The translations under genes were made by a program, and so were the position numbers. The notes below the pieces were generated by a model that worked only from the letters and a program-made list of their open reading frames with translations, was not told where the DNA came from and searched no databases. Positions 1 through 7,555 of a DNA stretch of 64,000 nucleotides are shown here, in pieces (position 1 is the stretch's first letter; every line of letters begins with the position of its first letter). The DNA comes from an uncultured Eubacteriales bacterium. Its GTDB lineage: Bacteria > Bacillota > Clostridia > Lachnospirales > Lachnospiraceae. The stretch spans positions 14,417-78,416 of the forward strand of contig UQYF01000008.1 in the NCBI GenBank assembly GCA_900545175.1, read 5' to 3'.

Positions 1-2
1 AC

Positions 3-1343
3 TATGTTGCATTGGCAGGAGCTGTTCTTGCAGCTTGTGTTCTTGCCGGATGTGCCAAAACGGTATGCCTGACGGGACCTGAGACTACGGCTGAACCGCA
101 AAATGAAGTGACGCAGGAATCATCTGAGGTACAGAGTACAGATGAGAGTAAGGAGAATGGCAGCAGTGACGCAGGACAGGGCAGTGGAATGGCTGAGGCT
201 GTCGGTGATAAGCTTGTCATGCCGCTTACTGATTATGTATCGGATGAGCTATATAGTGTGGCAGACCAGTGGCCAAGCTGTGATGATACGGCTCTTGCGG
301 CAGTCATGAAAAAAGCACAGAACAAAGAAAAGGTTGTTATAGCATGCATAGGAGGTTCGATAACACAGGGAACGATTTCTGACGGAAGCAGTGACACACA
401 GCTTCCATTTAAGAAGCCGTATGCAGATATCTTTTTTGAATGGTGGACGGATACTTTTCCTGATACGGAATTTGAATTTGTAAATGCAGGCATAGGAGGG
501 ACAGACTCATATCTTGGAGTTCATCGTGTAAAGAAGGATGTACTCGAATATGAGCCGGATCTTGTGCTTGTTGAATTTTCCGTAAATGATAAGGATTCAT
601 TATTTTATAAAAAGACTTATGATAACCTTGTAAGAAAGATACTTTTAGATGACAACCATCCGGCTGTAATGCTTTTGTATATGGGGCAGACAAACGGAGC
701 AACGGCACAGGGAAATCATGTTTTTGTAGGATTTAACTATAAGCTTCCGATGTTAAGCTACACAAGCCTCATAAATGATATGATGGAGCAGAAGGTATAT
801 ACTGCGTCACAGCTTTCGGGTGATGAAGTGCATCCGTCAGCGTTAGGGCATGCCATCACAGGGGAGATTCTGTGGAAATATCTTAACAATGTGTATGCCG
901 ATATTGACAGCTTTGGAGAGCCGCAGGAGTTTGACATGGCTGCCGTGATGAAGGAGAGCTATCTGGATGCGGATATTATAGATTCATCGGATGCGGATGT
1001 TGTAAGCGCAGGTGATTTTGAGAAGAAGAGAGTATGTACACAGTTTCCGTATGGCTGGGAGTGCAGACAGGGGGAAGGTAATCTTGAAATCCGGGCAAGC
1101 TTTAAAAATCTTGGAATATTATATTATACGACAGTTGATGGAAAGAGCGGACAGTACGATATATACATAGATGGTGAAGCGGCGGGGACAATCAATGCCG
1201 ATTTTTCCGGCGGCTGGGGAGATGCTATAAAAGCGGACCAGGTATATACATCGGATGTCGAGAAGGAACATATTATTACAATAAAAAAATCACCTGAATC
1301 CACAGGTGATTTGTTCGAGCTGTTAGGCTTGCTGGTATCTTAG
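3..1343 (+). CDS. SGNH/GDSL-family esterase lipoprotein (5' end outside window)
   Basis: A secreted, membrane-anchored SGNH hydrolase, probably a carbohydrate acetyl-esterase. The reading frame is open to the first base and the signal peptide is already in progress, so the true start lies upstream. A lipobox LAGC has its cysteine codon at 51-53, followed by a Ser/Thr/Glu-rich linker. Counting from the TTG at 12, the block I nucleophile motif GGSIT is at residues 114-118, a NAGIGGT glycine block follows, the block III asparagine lies in VEFSVND near 186-192, and the catalytic Asp/His pair is DEVH at 271-274. The last ~120 residues form a separate, probably beta-sandwich, domain. Nearby GH26 mannanase makes deacetylation of mannan a reasonable role, but the substrate is inferred. 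The 3' end overlaps the convergent AraC gene by 4 bp. Confidence 0.85.
   Translation, partial: YVALAGAVLAACVLAGCAKTVCLTGPETTAEPQNEVTQESSEVQSTDESKENGSSDAGQGSGMAEAVGDKLVMPLTDYVSDELYSVADQWPSCDDTALAAVMKKAQNKEKVVIACIGGSITQGTISDGSSDTQLPFKKPYADIFFEWWTDTFPDTEFEFVNAGIGGTDSYLGVHRVKKDVLEYEPDLVLVEFSVNDKDSLFYKKTYDNLVRKILLDDNHPAVMLLYMGQTNGATAQGNHVFVGFNYKLPMLSYTSLINDMMEQKVYTASQLSGDEVHPSALGHAITGEILWKYLNNVYADIDSFGEPQEFDMAAVMKESYLDADIIDSSDADVVSAGDFEKKRVCTQFPYGWECRQGEGNLEIRASFKNLGILYYTTVDGKSGQYDIYIDGEAAGTINADFSGGWGDAIKADQVYTSDVEKEHIITIKKSPESTGDLFELLGLLVS
1281..1312 (-). terminator. Intrinsic terminator of the AraC gene, inside the esterase coding region
   Basis: Perfect 10-bp arms AAATCACCTG (1287-1296) and CAGGTGATTT (1303-1312) with a 6-nt loop. 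Read on the minus strand the hairpin is followed by seven T (complement of 1283-1289), the form of a Rho-independent terminator for the AraC-family gene that ends at 1340. It lies wholly within the last codons of the opposing esterase gene. Confidence 0.8.
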
Positions 1344-2260
1344 TAATTTCTGCTTATCTGTCTAAAAGCGCGGTAGCCTTCACGGTATGCCTGAGGCGTG
1401 ACACCGAGCTTTTCCTTAAATTGATTGATGAAATGTGTTGTGTTGGGAATGCCCACGGCAATACCTACAGCACTGATTGAAAGGTCTGTGCTCTCTATGA
1501 GAGCGCGGGCTTTTTCTATTCTGACATTGTTTAAAAATTTCAATGGTGTCATGCCGACAAATTCCGAGAATTCCCGTGTCATGCGATAACGGTTCACATT
1601 AAAACGCATGGCAAGTTCGTCCATTGAATAATCGGATTCGCAGCTTGTGATAAAAAGTGTGCGGATTTCATCTATGTAAGCCGGAGCAGCCTTTGCAATA
1701 TCGGCGGACATATGCAATGTACAAATCAGGTCGGACAGCAGATTAGTTAACAGCTTATTGGCTAGAAAGGCGTGATGAGGAGTTATAACAGCGCCCAGCG
1801 CCATTGCCTCCATGAAGTGGCATTCGGCGAGCGAACCTACGGATACGTTAAACAGCGGGAATGCGATTTTGCATATCTCTTCATAGTAGGTAATTCCTGC
1901 ATTTCCGTTAAAGAAAAGCATATCCACCTTCCATTCATCGCAAAGAGCTCTCATCTGGATGAAATCAGAGCAGTCCCACAATAGCATATCGCCGCATTCT
2001 AAATTGCGGCTGTCGCCGGAGACTTCAACAAGACCATGCCCTGAGCGGGTATATAATAGCATATATCCATCAACATCGCTGAATGAATATTGCTCCATCT
2101 GGTGCAGAGTGCGCCTGCCGCTTGCACAGATGTAAAAAAGATTTTCCTGTATTTCGGGGATGGAATTGTGTATATCCGGCAAAAAGTCTGCCAGGATGCC
2201 ATGTGGATTTTTCCTTATTGCGTCTTCAAGCTGTGCTGTGAATAATTCCGTTACCTGCAT
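1340..2260 (-). CDS. AraC-family transcriptional regulator
   Basis: A 306-residue one-component regulator. The N-terminal ~170 residues look like an AraC-type sensing (cupin-like) domain with sugar-regulator features; the C-terminal ~100 residues carry the two helix-turn-helix motifs of the family (first around SMDELAMRFNVNRYRMTREF, second around LSISAVGIAVGIPNTTHF, followed by the typical FKEKLGVTPQAYR end). AAAAGGAG precedes the ATG. It sits tail to tail with the esterase and between it and the debranching enzyme, so control of neighbouring carbohydrate genes is likely but inferred. Its terminator is embedded in the opposing gene. Confidence 0.9.
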   Translation of the reverse strand: MQVTELFTAQLEDAIRKNPHGILADFLPDIHNSIPEIQENLFYICASGRRTLHQMEQYSFSDVDGYMLLYTRSGHGLVEVSGDSRNLECGDMLLWDCSDFIQMRALCDEWKVDMLFFNGNAGITYYEEICKIAFPLFNVSVGSLAECHFMEAMALGAVITPHHAFLANKLLTNLLSDLICTLHMSADIAKAAPAYIDEIRTLFITSCESDYSMDELAMRFNVNRYRMTREFSEFVGMTPLKFLNNVRIEKARALIESTDLSISAVGIAVGIPNTTHFINQFKEKLGVTPQAYREGYRAFRQISRNY

Positions 2261-2278
2261 GTAAAACTCCTTTTAATC

Positions 2279-2531
2279 TATATTCTGAATAGGTAATTGC
2301 GAAACTCAAATTTATCAATAAACAGTTGTGCAATTTTACTATATTGCAAGCCAGACTATTTGCAAACACCGGTGTTTAGCGGCTGTGTTTTAGCCGCTTA
2401 CGCACCGCTGTGTTTGCAATGAAGCGAGAGCAATAGTTCGCAAAGCGAACTAATTCTGGCAGGAATATAGCAAAAGTGCACAACGTCTGATACTAATATA
2501 CAGAGTTTCGCAATTACCTATATATTCTGAA
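2279..2531. mobile_element. MITE-like palindromic element with 11-bp flanking duplication
   Basis: The element body is 2290-2520 (231 bp). Its ends are perfect 18-bp inverted repeats, TAGGTAATTGCGAAACTC at 2290-2307 and the reverse complement at 2503-2520. Pairing continues inward imperfectly (GTTGTGCA... against ...TGCACAAC) and the centre holds nested hairpins (TAGCGGCT/AGCCGCTA type). The direct repeat TATATTCTGAA flanks it at 2279-2289 and 2521-2531, as expected for a target duplication. There is no coding capacity. The right end supplies the TAG stop of the debranching enzyme. Shorter relatives lie at 24374-24425 and 48344-48396. Confidence 0.8.
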
Positions 2532-4542
2532 GCTTTTCCCATTCGGATACGGCGCGCAGTATCTCTCCGACACTCCATGCCTGTGCAAAACAGCCGCGGG
2601 ATATGGTAGGACACCCACCGTCATAAATCTCCGCAAATTGTCCGAGGCACCCTTCATAAAGCCAGTCTTCAAGTGCATCAAAGGTCTTCTCAATATGCTC
2701 TGATATGACAGTCTTTTTTTCAGGCGTACAGGATGAAAGCTGGCGTATTCTGCCGCGCAGGTATGCTCCGAGCGGAAATGTCCATACTGTTCCCTGATGG
2801 TATGCTCTGTCACGTTTTTTCATATCTCCGATATAGACAGGGCAGAAGGCAGGGTCATCCATTGTGAGAGTTCTAAGACCTATTGTAGTGTAGAGTTTTT
2901 TTTGTATTGTATCTAAAATCTGTCCTGCCATATCGCTGTCAGGCATAGTAAAAGGCATAGTGAGTGTCCATACCTGATTGCAGCGTATCTGATTTTCTTC
3001 GTAGGTTCCGTTTAGGACATCCTTAAGACATCCCATTTTTTTATCATAAAATTTATCAAGAAAAGATTCTTTGGTGTGTTTTGCCATAGCATTGTACTTA
3101 GCCACAAGTTCATGTTCGCCCATTCTGCCAGCGAATATCTCCATTACACGCAGTGCGCTGTACCAGTATGCATTAATTTCTACAGGCTTTCCGTGTCGTG
3201 GTGTAGGAAGAAAATCGTCCACACGCACATCCATCCATGTGAGCTGCTCAAGCGCATCCCCGGCCTTGATTAAACCGTCAGTATCACATTTGATATGAAA
3301 ATCTGTGCCGTTCTCGTAAGCATTCATAATGTTTTTCATAGGTGTGAAGCATTCCGGCAAAAATTCATTATCGCCGGAGGCTTCGATGTATTCATAGACA
3401 GCGTTGATGAACAAAAGCGGTGCATCCACCGAGTTGTACATAGGTGTAAGGTCGCCTTCGGGAAAAAGGTTGGGAAGAAGTCCGTTTTTTTCATATTTTG
3501 CAAAGGTTTTAAGAATGCTCTTGCAGTCGTCAAAGCGCCCGGTGGCAAGTGTAGTGCCTCCGAGAGCAATCATGGTATCGCGTCCCCAGTCCTCAAAAAA
3601 CGGATATCCGGCGATAATTGTTTTACCGCATGTGGATTCACGGTTGACTATATATGCATCGGCGCTCACCAAAAGCTGCTTACCGAGTCGGCTTTTTAAC
3701 CTTGACTGCTGTATCATATCAGATATTCGTTTCCGCTCATTGTCAACGGCACTGTCAAATGCAGCTGTTATACCGTTTTGCAGGCGAGAATGCATGTCGG
3801 TAATGCCGCACATGCTATAGATGACAATATTTTCGCAATCCGATGAAGAAGTGCGCTTTTTGAGCTGATGATTTATGACACATGAGCCTGTGTCATTCCT
3901 TCCGTCGCGTGTGTCGAGCGTCCATTTCATGGAATATAAGCTGCTTTCCGAAAGAGCTGCGGTATCCATATTCGAGGCACATAGAACTTGGAGATTATTT
4001 CCGTCTATTGCAAAAATACTGCCGTCAGCGGATTGTTCTTCTATAGAAAATACTGCATCCGCACCAAGAGGCGTATTTTTAGGAGTAAAACGAAGAAGTG
4101 GAGTAAGTACAAGTTCTATATTGCGAAGCTTCGGATTAAATATATGATAGTCAAGCATCAGAGTGTTTTCCTCATGCACCATAACAATGCGAAGTTCAAG
4201 ACGTACATCCTCGATGTTAAATGTTGAAGTAAATATATTGCTGTCAAAGCTTACACTCTCTATGTATTTGCTGCCGTCCATGCAGGTACCGTCCGCCATT
4301 CGCTGCGTACTCAGACTGTGTGATACACCATCGATTAATATATCTATAAGAAGGTTTGTAATCATGTTATAGCGTACATTCGGTGCCTTAAGAGCAGCCA
4401 TAAAAATTGCATGGTCATTTCTTGAAGTTCCGCCCGCAAGGTCTAAGCAGGAATAACCGCCAAGCCCGTTGGTGATAAGATAGCAGCCGCTCTCGGCGGC
4501 ATCCATATCGGTAAAGTGGGAATTATCAAATAAAAAATTCAT
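2518..4542 (-). CDS. Amylo-alpha-1,6-glucosidase / glycogen debranching enzyme (GH133-like)
   Basis: About 674 residues, cytoplasmic, no signal peptide. The N-terminus has the GDE N-terminal signature (YLITNGLGGYSCLDLAGG, then NDHAIFMAALKAP), and the C-terminal half is an (alpha/alpha)6-type glucosidase region with EDWGRDTMIALGG and ending in CPTISRGCFAQAWSVGEILR, as in archaeal-type debranching enzymes. It would remove alpha-1,6 branches in glycogen breakdown. I chose the ATG at 4542 rather than 4554 because GAGG sits 6 nt before it. The stop codon (TAG at 2518-2520) is formed by the end of an inserted repeat, so the original C-terminus may have differed by a few residues. Confidence 0.85.
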   Translation of the reverse strand: MNFLFDNSHFTDMDAAESGCYLITNGLGGYSCLDLAGGTSRNDHAIFMAALKAPNVRYNMITNLLIDILIDGVSHSLSTQRMADGTCMDGSKYIESVSFDSNIFTSTFNIEDVRLELRIVMVHEENTLMLDYHIFNPKLRNIELVLTPLLRFTPKNTPLGADAVFSIEEQSADGSIFAIDGNNLQVLCASNMDTAALSESSLYSMKWTLDTRDGRNDTGSCVINHQLKKRTSSSDCENIVIYSMCGITDMHSRLQNGITAAFDSAVDNERKRISDMIQQSRLKSRLGKQLLVSADAYIVNRESTCGKTIIAGYPFFEDWGRDTMIALGGTTLATGRFDDCKSILKTFAKYEKNGLLPNLFPEGDLTPMYNSVDAPLLFINAVYEYIEASGDNEFLPECFTPMKNIMNAYENGTDFHIKCDTDGLIKAGDALEQLTWMDVRVDDFLPTPRHGKPVEINAYWYSALRVMEIFAGRMGEHELVAKYNAMAKHTKESFLDKFYDKKMGCLKDVLNGTYEENQIRCNQVWTLTMPFTMPDSDMAGQILDTIQKKLYTTIGLRTLTMDDPAFCPVYIGDMKKRDRAYHQGTVWTFPLGAYLRGRIRQLSSCTPEKKTVISEHIEKTFDALEDWLYEGCLGQFAEIYDGGCPTISRGCFAQAWSVGEILRAVSEWEKLQNI

Positions 4543-4645
4543 ACTGTGCCTCATTTCTGAACGATATTTTGCAAAGAAGCCGGAAAATATTCAAAAGCAG
4601 GTCTCATTTACGGCATCATGGCAATATGTTTCGCGGATATAACAG

Positions 4646-4839
4646 TAATATGATATGAGGGTCAAAAGGTATTTTGCCCCTCATATGATATCCTCGAATT
4701 GCTCCGCTGTAAAACAGCTCCCGCAATTCTAAAACATTCGGAATCCGCTGATTCCTCATGTTTTGCGGGTCCCAAGTTCAAAAGCCTAATCGTGCAAGCA
4801 CGAACGGCTTTTTGACCTTTTGCCCCTGATATCATATTA
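4646..4839. repeat. Structured intergenic inverted-repeat element (GAGGGTCAAAA type)
   Basis: Imperfect 24-bp terminal inverted repeats at 4646-4669 and 4816-4839 (TAATATGATATGAGGGTCAA against its near complement). Inside are successive hairpins: ATGAGGGTCAAAA/TTTTGCCCCTCAT, GAATTGC/GCAATTC enclosing GCTGT/ACAGC, AAAACAT..GGAATC/GATTCC..ATGTTTT, and CGTGC/GCACG. No ORF. It fills the 626-nt gap between the divergent debranching enzyme and GH26 genes; the rest of that gap is very AT-rich. A related short palindrome GAGGTCAAAA/TTTTGACCTC occurs at 24314-24337. Confidence 0.6.
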
Positions 4840-4900
4840 TATTTGAAAAGGTGCTTACATTCAAGATATTGTGCAAAGTATGTTAAAAAAATAACTGTTA

Positions 4901-5114
4901 ATTTTGTTAGCTAACAAAATTTCCGTTTATTTAACTTTAAAATTGGAATATCAGTAGGTATAATTACATAAATATTAATAAAAAAGATAGCTTTAATATA
5001 AAAAATGCACAAATAAATCAAAAATATATTATGAAACTCAAAAAATAATGATGACATTACAATGCCTATGGGATATACTTAGGTTACTTAAAAAACATAT
5101 TTGTTAAGTTAACA
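4901..5114. promoter_or_regulatory. Candidate operator palindromes upstream of the GH26 mannanase
   Basis: A perfect 20-bp palindrome ATTTTGTTAGCTAACAAAAT at 4901-4920 and a shorter one, TGTTAAGTTAACA, at 5102-5114 just upstream of a TATAAT-like box (5120-5125). The TTGTTA..TAACAA core resembles LacI-family operators, and a LacI regulator is encoded at 23248. The link is inferred. No good -35 box is visible. Confidence 0.4.
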
Positions 5115-5180
5115 GAATTTATAATATATGAAACCAAATATAAAAAACGTGTTGTTTTACAAAAATGGAAGGAATACCTT

Positions 5181-6737
5181 ATGGCAAGAAATAATATTAG
5201 GACCCGGTACATCACAGCAGCAATCGCAGTGGCGGCGCTTACAAGTGCTGTAACAGGCTGTAATAATTCCAAAGCCAGAGACAGTGGTGCAGTACCGGAG
5301 CAGTCTGATATGACAATGGAAAGCACGGCTTTGCAGACCGAGGAATTCGTGCCGGAGATTGCCGGGATATATGAAGCGGAGGATGCAATATTTAAAGGAA
5401 ATGTAAAGGATGACAGCGAGAAGCCCGGATACAGTGGGACAGGATATGCGGCAGGTTTTTCCGCGGATGAGGATGCATGTGAATTTGAAATTAATATAAA
5501 TGAAGCAGGCTTTTATGATCTGGTATTTACAACGGCAAGCAATGGAGGCTACAAGGAAAATTATGTGTATGTAGATGGCGAGAGCGTTGGAAATCTTGTA
5601 TCTGAGGACAGCGCATTTTCAGATAATGCAATTAATCGAGTATATCTTGAAACCGGAACACATGATGTGCTTGTACAAAAATATTGGGGGTGGATTTTCT
5701 TGGATAAGCTTACAGTACAGACATCTCGTCCGGTTGATGAGAGCATATATACAGTTTCATCACAGCTTGTAAATAAGAATGCGTCAGAGAGTGCTAAGAG
5801 ACTTATGAGTTACCTCACAGATATATACGGAGAGAATATTCTTTCAGGTCAGTATTGTGATACAGGTCAGTTCGGAAAGGAATTTGCTGTAGTCAACAAA
5901 GTGACAGGCAAATATCCTGCGGTACTCGGACTTGATTTTATAGAATATTCACCGTCAAGAGTCGAAAACGGAAGCTCATCAAAGGCTACAGAGTATGCGA
6001 AGAGCTTCTGGGAGAACGGAGGAATAGTTACATTTTGCTGGCATTGGAATGCACCGGGCAAATATCTTACCGGAGAATGGTGGTCGGGCTTCAGAACAGA
6101 GTCGACGAATATAGACCTTGCAAAGATTATGAACGGTGAGGATGAGGAAGGCTATCAGCTGCTGATGGATGACATAGATGCGATTGCAAAGCAGCTGCTT
6201 ATTTTGCAGGAAGCTGATGTGCCTATTTTGTGGAGACCGCTTCATGAGGCATCGGGAGGATGGTTCTGGTGGGGTGCATCCGGACCCGAAGCTTACAAGA
6301 AGCTGTACATATTGCTGTATGATAAGCTCACTAACGAGTACGGAATCAACAATCTTATATGGCTCTGGAATGGGCAGGACGCAGAGTGGTATCCGGGTGA
6401 TGAGTATGTTGACATAATCGGTGAGGACATATATCCGGGTGAGCATGTATATACATCGCAGGTGAATAAGTTCCTAGAAGCTGCCAATTATACACAAGGA
6501 AAAATGGTAGTAATGTCGGAAAACGGATGTGTATTTGACCCGGAGCTTGCAAAGAGGGATCAGGCTATGTGGGGAATGTTCTGTACATGGGGAACGGAAT
6601 TTGTGGCAAAGAGCACATCGATATACTCATACAGCGAACAATATACAGAAAAGGATATGTTAAAAAAAGCATACGACAGCGATATAGTAATTACGCTTGA
6701 TGAGCTGCCGGACCTCAAGGAGTACCCGATTAAGTAA
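5181..6737 (+). CDS. Secreted endo-beta-1,4-mannanase, CBM35-GH26 lipoprotein
   Basis: A 518-residue cell-surface mannanase that cuts beta-1,4-mannan backbones into oligosaccharides. Signal peptide with lipobox VTGC near residue 27. Residues ~50-185 form a CBM35-like beta-sandwich (IYEAEDAIF, GYSGTGYAAGF, ending WGWIFLDKLTV). Residues ~190-515 are the GH26 catalytic domain; the acid/base is E356 in WRPLHEASGG and the nucleophile E447 in MSENGC. The ATG follows GGAAGGAA. It opens a co-directional run of transport and regulatory genes and is the extracellular entry step of the locus. A candidate operator lies ~70 nt upstream. Family assignment is firm; preference for plain, gluco- or galactomannan cannot be read. 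Confidence 0.93.
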   Translation: MARNNIRTRYITAAIAVAALTSAVTGCNNSKARDSGAVPEQSDMTMESTALQTEEFVPEIAGIYEAEDAIFKGNVKDDSEKPGYSGTGYAAGFSADEDACEFEININEAGFYDLVFTTASNGGYKENYVYVDGESVGNLVSEDSAFSDNAINRVYLETGTHDVLVQKYWGWIFLDKLTVQTSRPVDESIYTVSSQLVNKNASESAKRLMSYLTDIYGENILSGQYCDTGQFGKEFAVVNKVTGKYPAVLGLDFIEYSPSRVENGSSSKATEYAKSFWENGGIVTFCWHWNAPGKYLTGEWWSGFRTESTNIDLAKIMNGEDEEGYQLLMDDIDAIAKQLLILQEADVPILWRPLHEASGGWFWWGASGPEAYKKLYILLYDKLTNEYGINNLIWLWNGQDAEWYPGDEYVDIIGEDIYPGEHVYTSQVNKFLEAANYTQGKMVVMSENGCVFDPELAKRDQAMWGMFCTWGTEFVAKSTSIYSYSEQYTEKDMLKKAYDSDIVITLDELPDLKEYPIK

Positions 6738-6795
6738 TAGATTTCACTGCTGTTTCGGAAAATACAGTGCCAAATGATAGAAGGAGGGGTAATGC

Positions 6796-7515
6796 TTGAG
6801 AGATGGTAATGCAAAAAAGAGTATCAGCATTAAGGATATATTAAACGGTAAGCTTTTTTCATGGGATGGGCGCTTCATGGAGCTTATGAACGGGTTCGGT
6901 GAGCTTGTGATGTTAAGCGTAGTATTTCTTATATGCTGTATACCGGTTGTCACGATTGGACCGGCTGTAACTTCACTTTATTACGCAGTGATTAAGAGCG
7001 TAAGGAGGGGGAGAGGGACACCGCTTGGAGAATTTTTTTCTTCGATGAGGAGGACGCTTGTAAAGGGGATAATAATCACGCTTGAAATTATGGCAGTGGG
7101 GGCTGCCTTATACATAGGATATAGAGAGGCGGTCGCAATGAATGAAGCGGCAGCCGCCGGAATGGTTGATTATGATGGAAAAGTATTTGCTACAGTGTAT
7201 ATGATACTTGGAGTGCTGCTTATGGCAGTCAGTGCATATATCTTCCCTGTTTTGTCAAGATTCACAATGAAGACAGTGAATATGTGGAAGCTGGCATTTG
7301 TCATGGCGATAAGGTATATACCGGTGACAGCAGCAGTCATTGCAGGAACGGCAGCTCTTATATGGTTACAGATATATGTTCTTCCGATACCATGTATCGC
7401 ATTTGTGCCGGGATGCTGGTGCTTTATAGTCACATTTATGATGGAGAAGGTATTGTTGCATTATATGCCAAAGCCCGATAAGGGCGAGGAGGCTTGGTAT
7501 TATAACAATAATTAA
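6796..7515 (+). CDS. DUF624 (YesL-type) membrane protein
   Basis: A 239-residue multi-pass membrane protein of the DUF624/YesL family, usually found next to carbohydrate ABC transporters and of unknown function. Family features seen: the FMELMNGFGELVMLSVVFLI start of the first helix, CIPVVTIGPA, an EFFSSMRRTLVKG loop, about four to five hydrophobic segments and a C-terminal YYN-rich tail (WYYNNN). The start is the TTG at 6796, 7 nt after a strong AAGGAGGGG; no in-frame ATG fits better. It lies between the mannanase and the large binding protein and has a paralogue at 22588. Confidence 0.85.
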   Translation: MRDGNAKKSISIKDILNGKLFSWDGRFMELMNGFGELVMLSVVFLICCIPVVTIGPAVTSLYYAVIKSVRRGRGTPLGEFFSSMRRTLVKGIIITLEIMAVGAALYIGYREAVAMNEAAAAGMVDYDGKVFATVYMILGVLLMAVSAYIFPVLSRFTMKTVNMWKLAFVMAIRYIPVTAAVIAGTAALIWLQIYVLPIPCIAFVPGCWCFIVTFMMEKVLLHYMPKPDKGEEAWYYNNN

Positions 7516-7555
7516 GGTAAAGCCTGATTAAGAGGTTTTGCGGAAAGGAAGAGGG

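Noticed and set aside
2514..2813. 99-aa minus-strand ORF at the debranching enzyme end
   Set aside because: Shadow frame within the GH133 gene; the C-terminal motifs are in the long frame.
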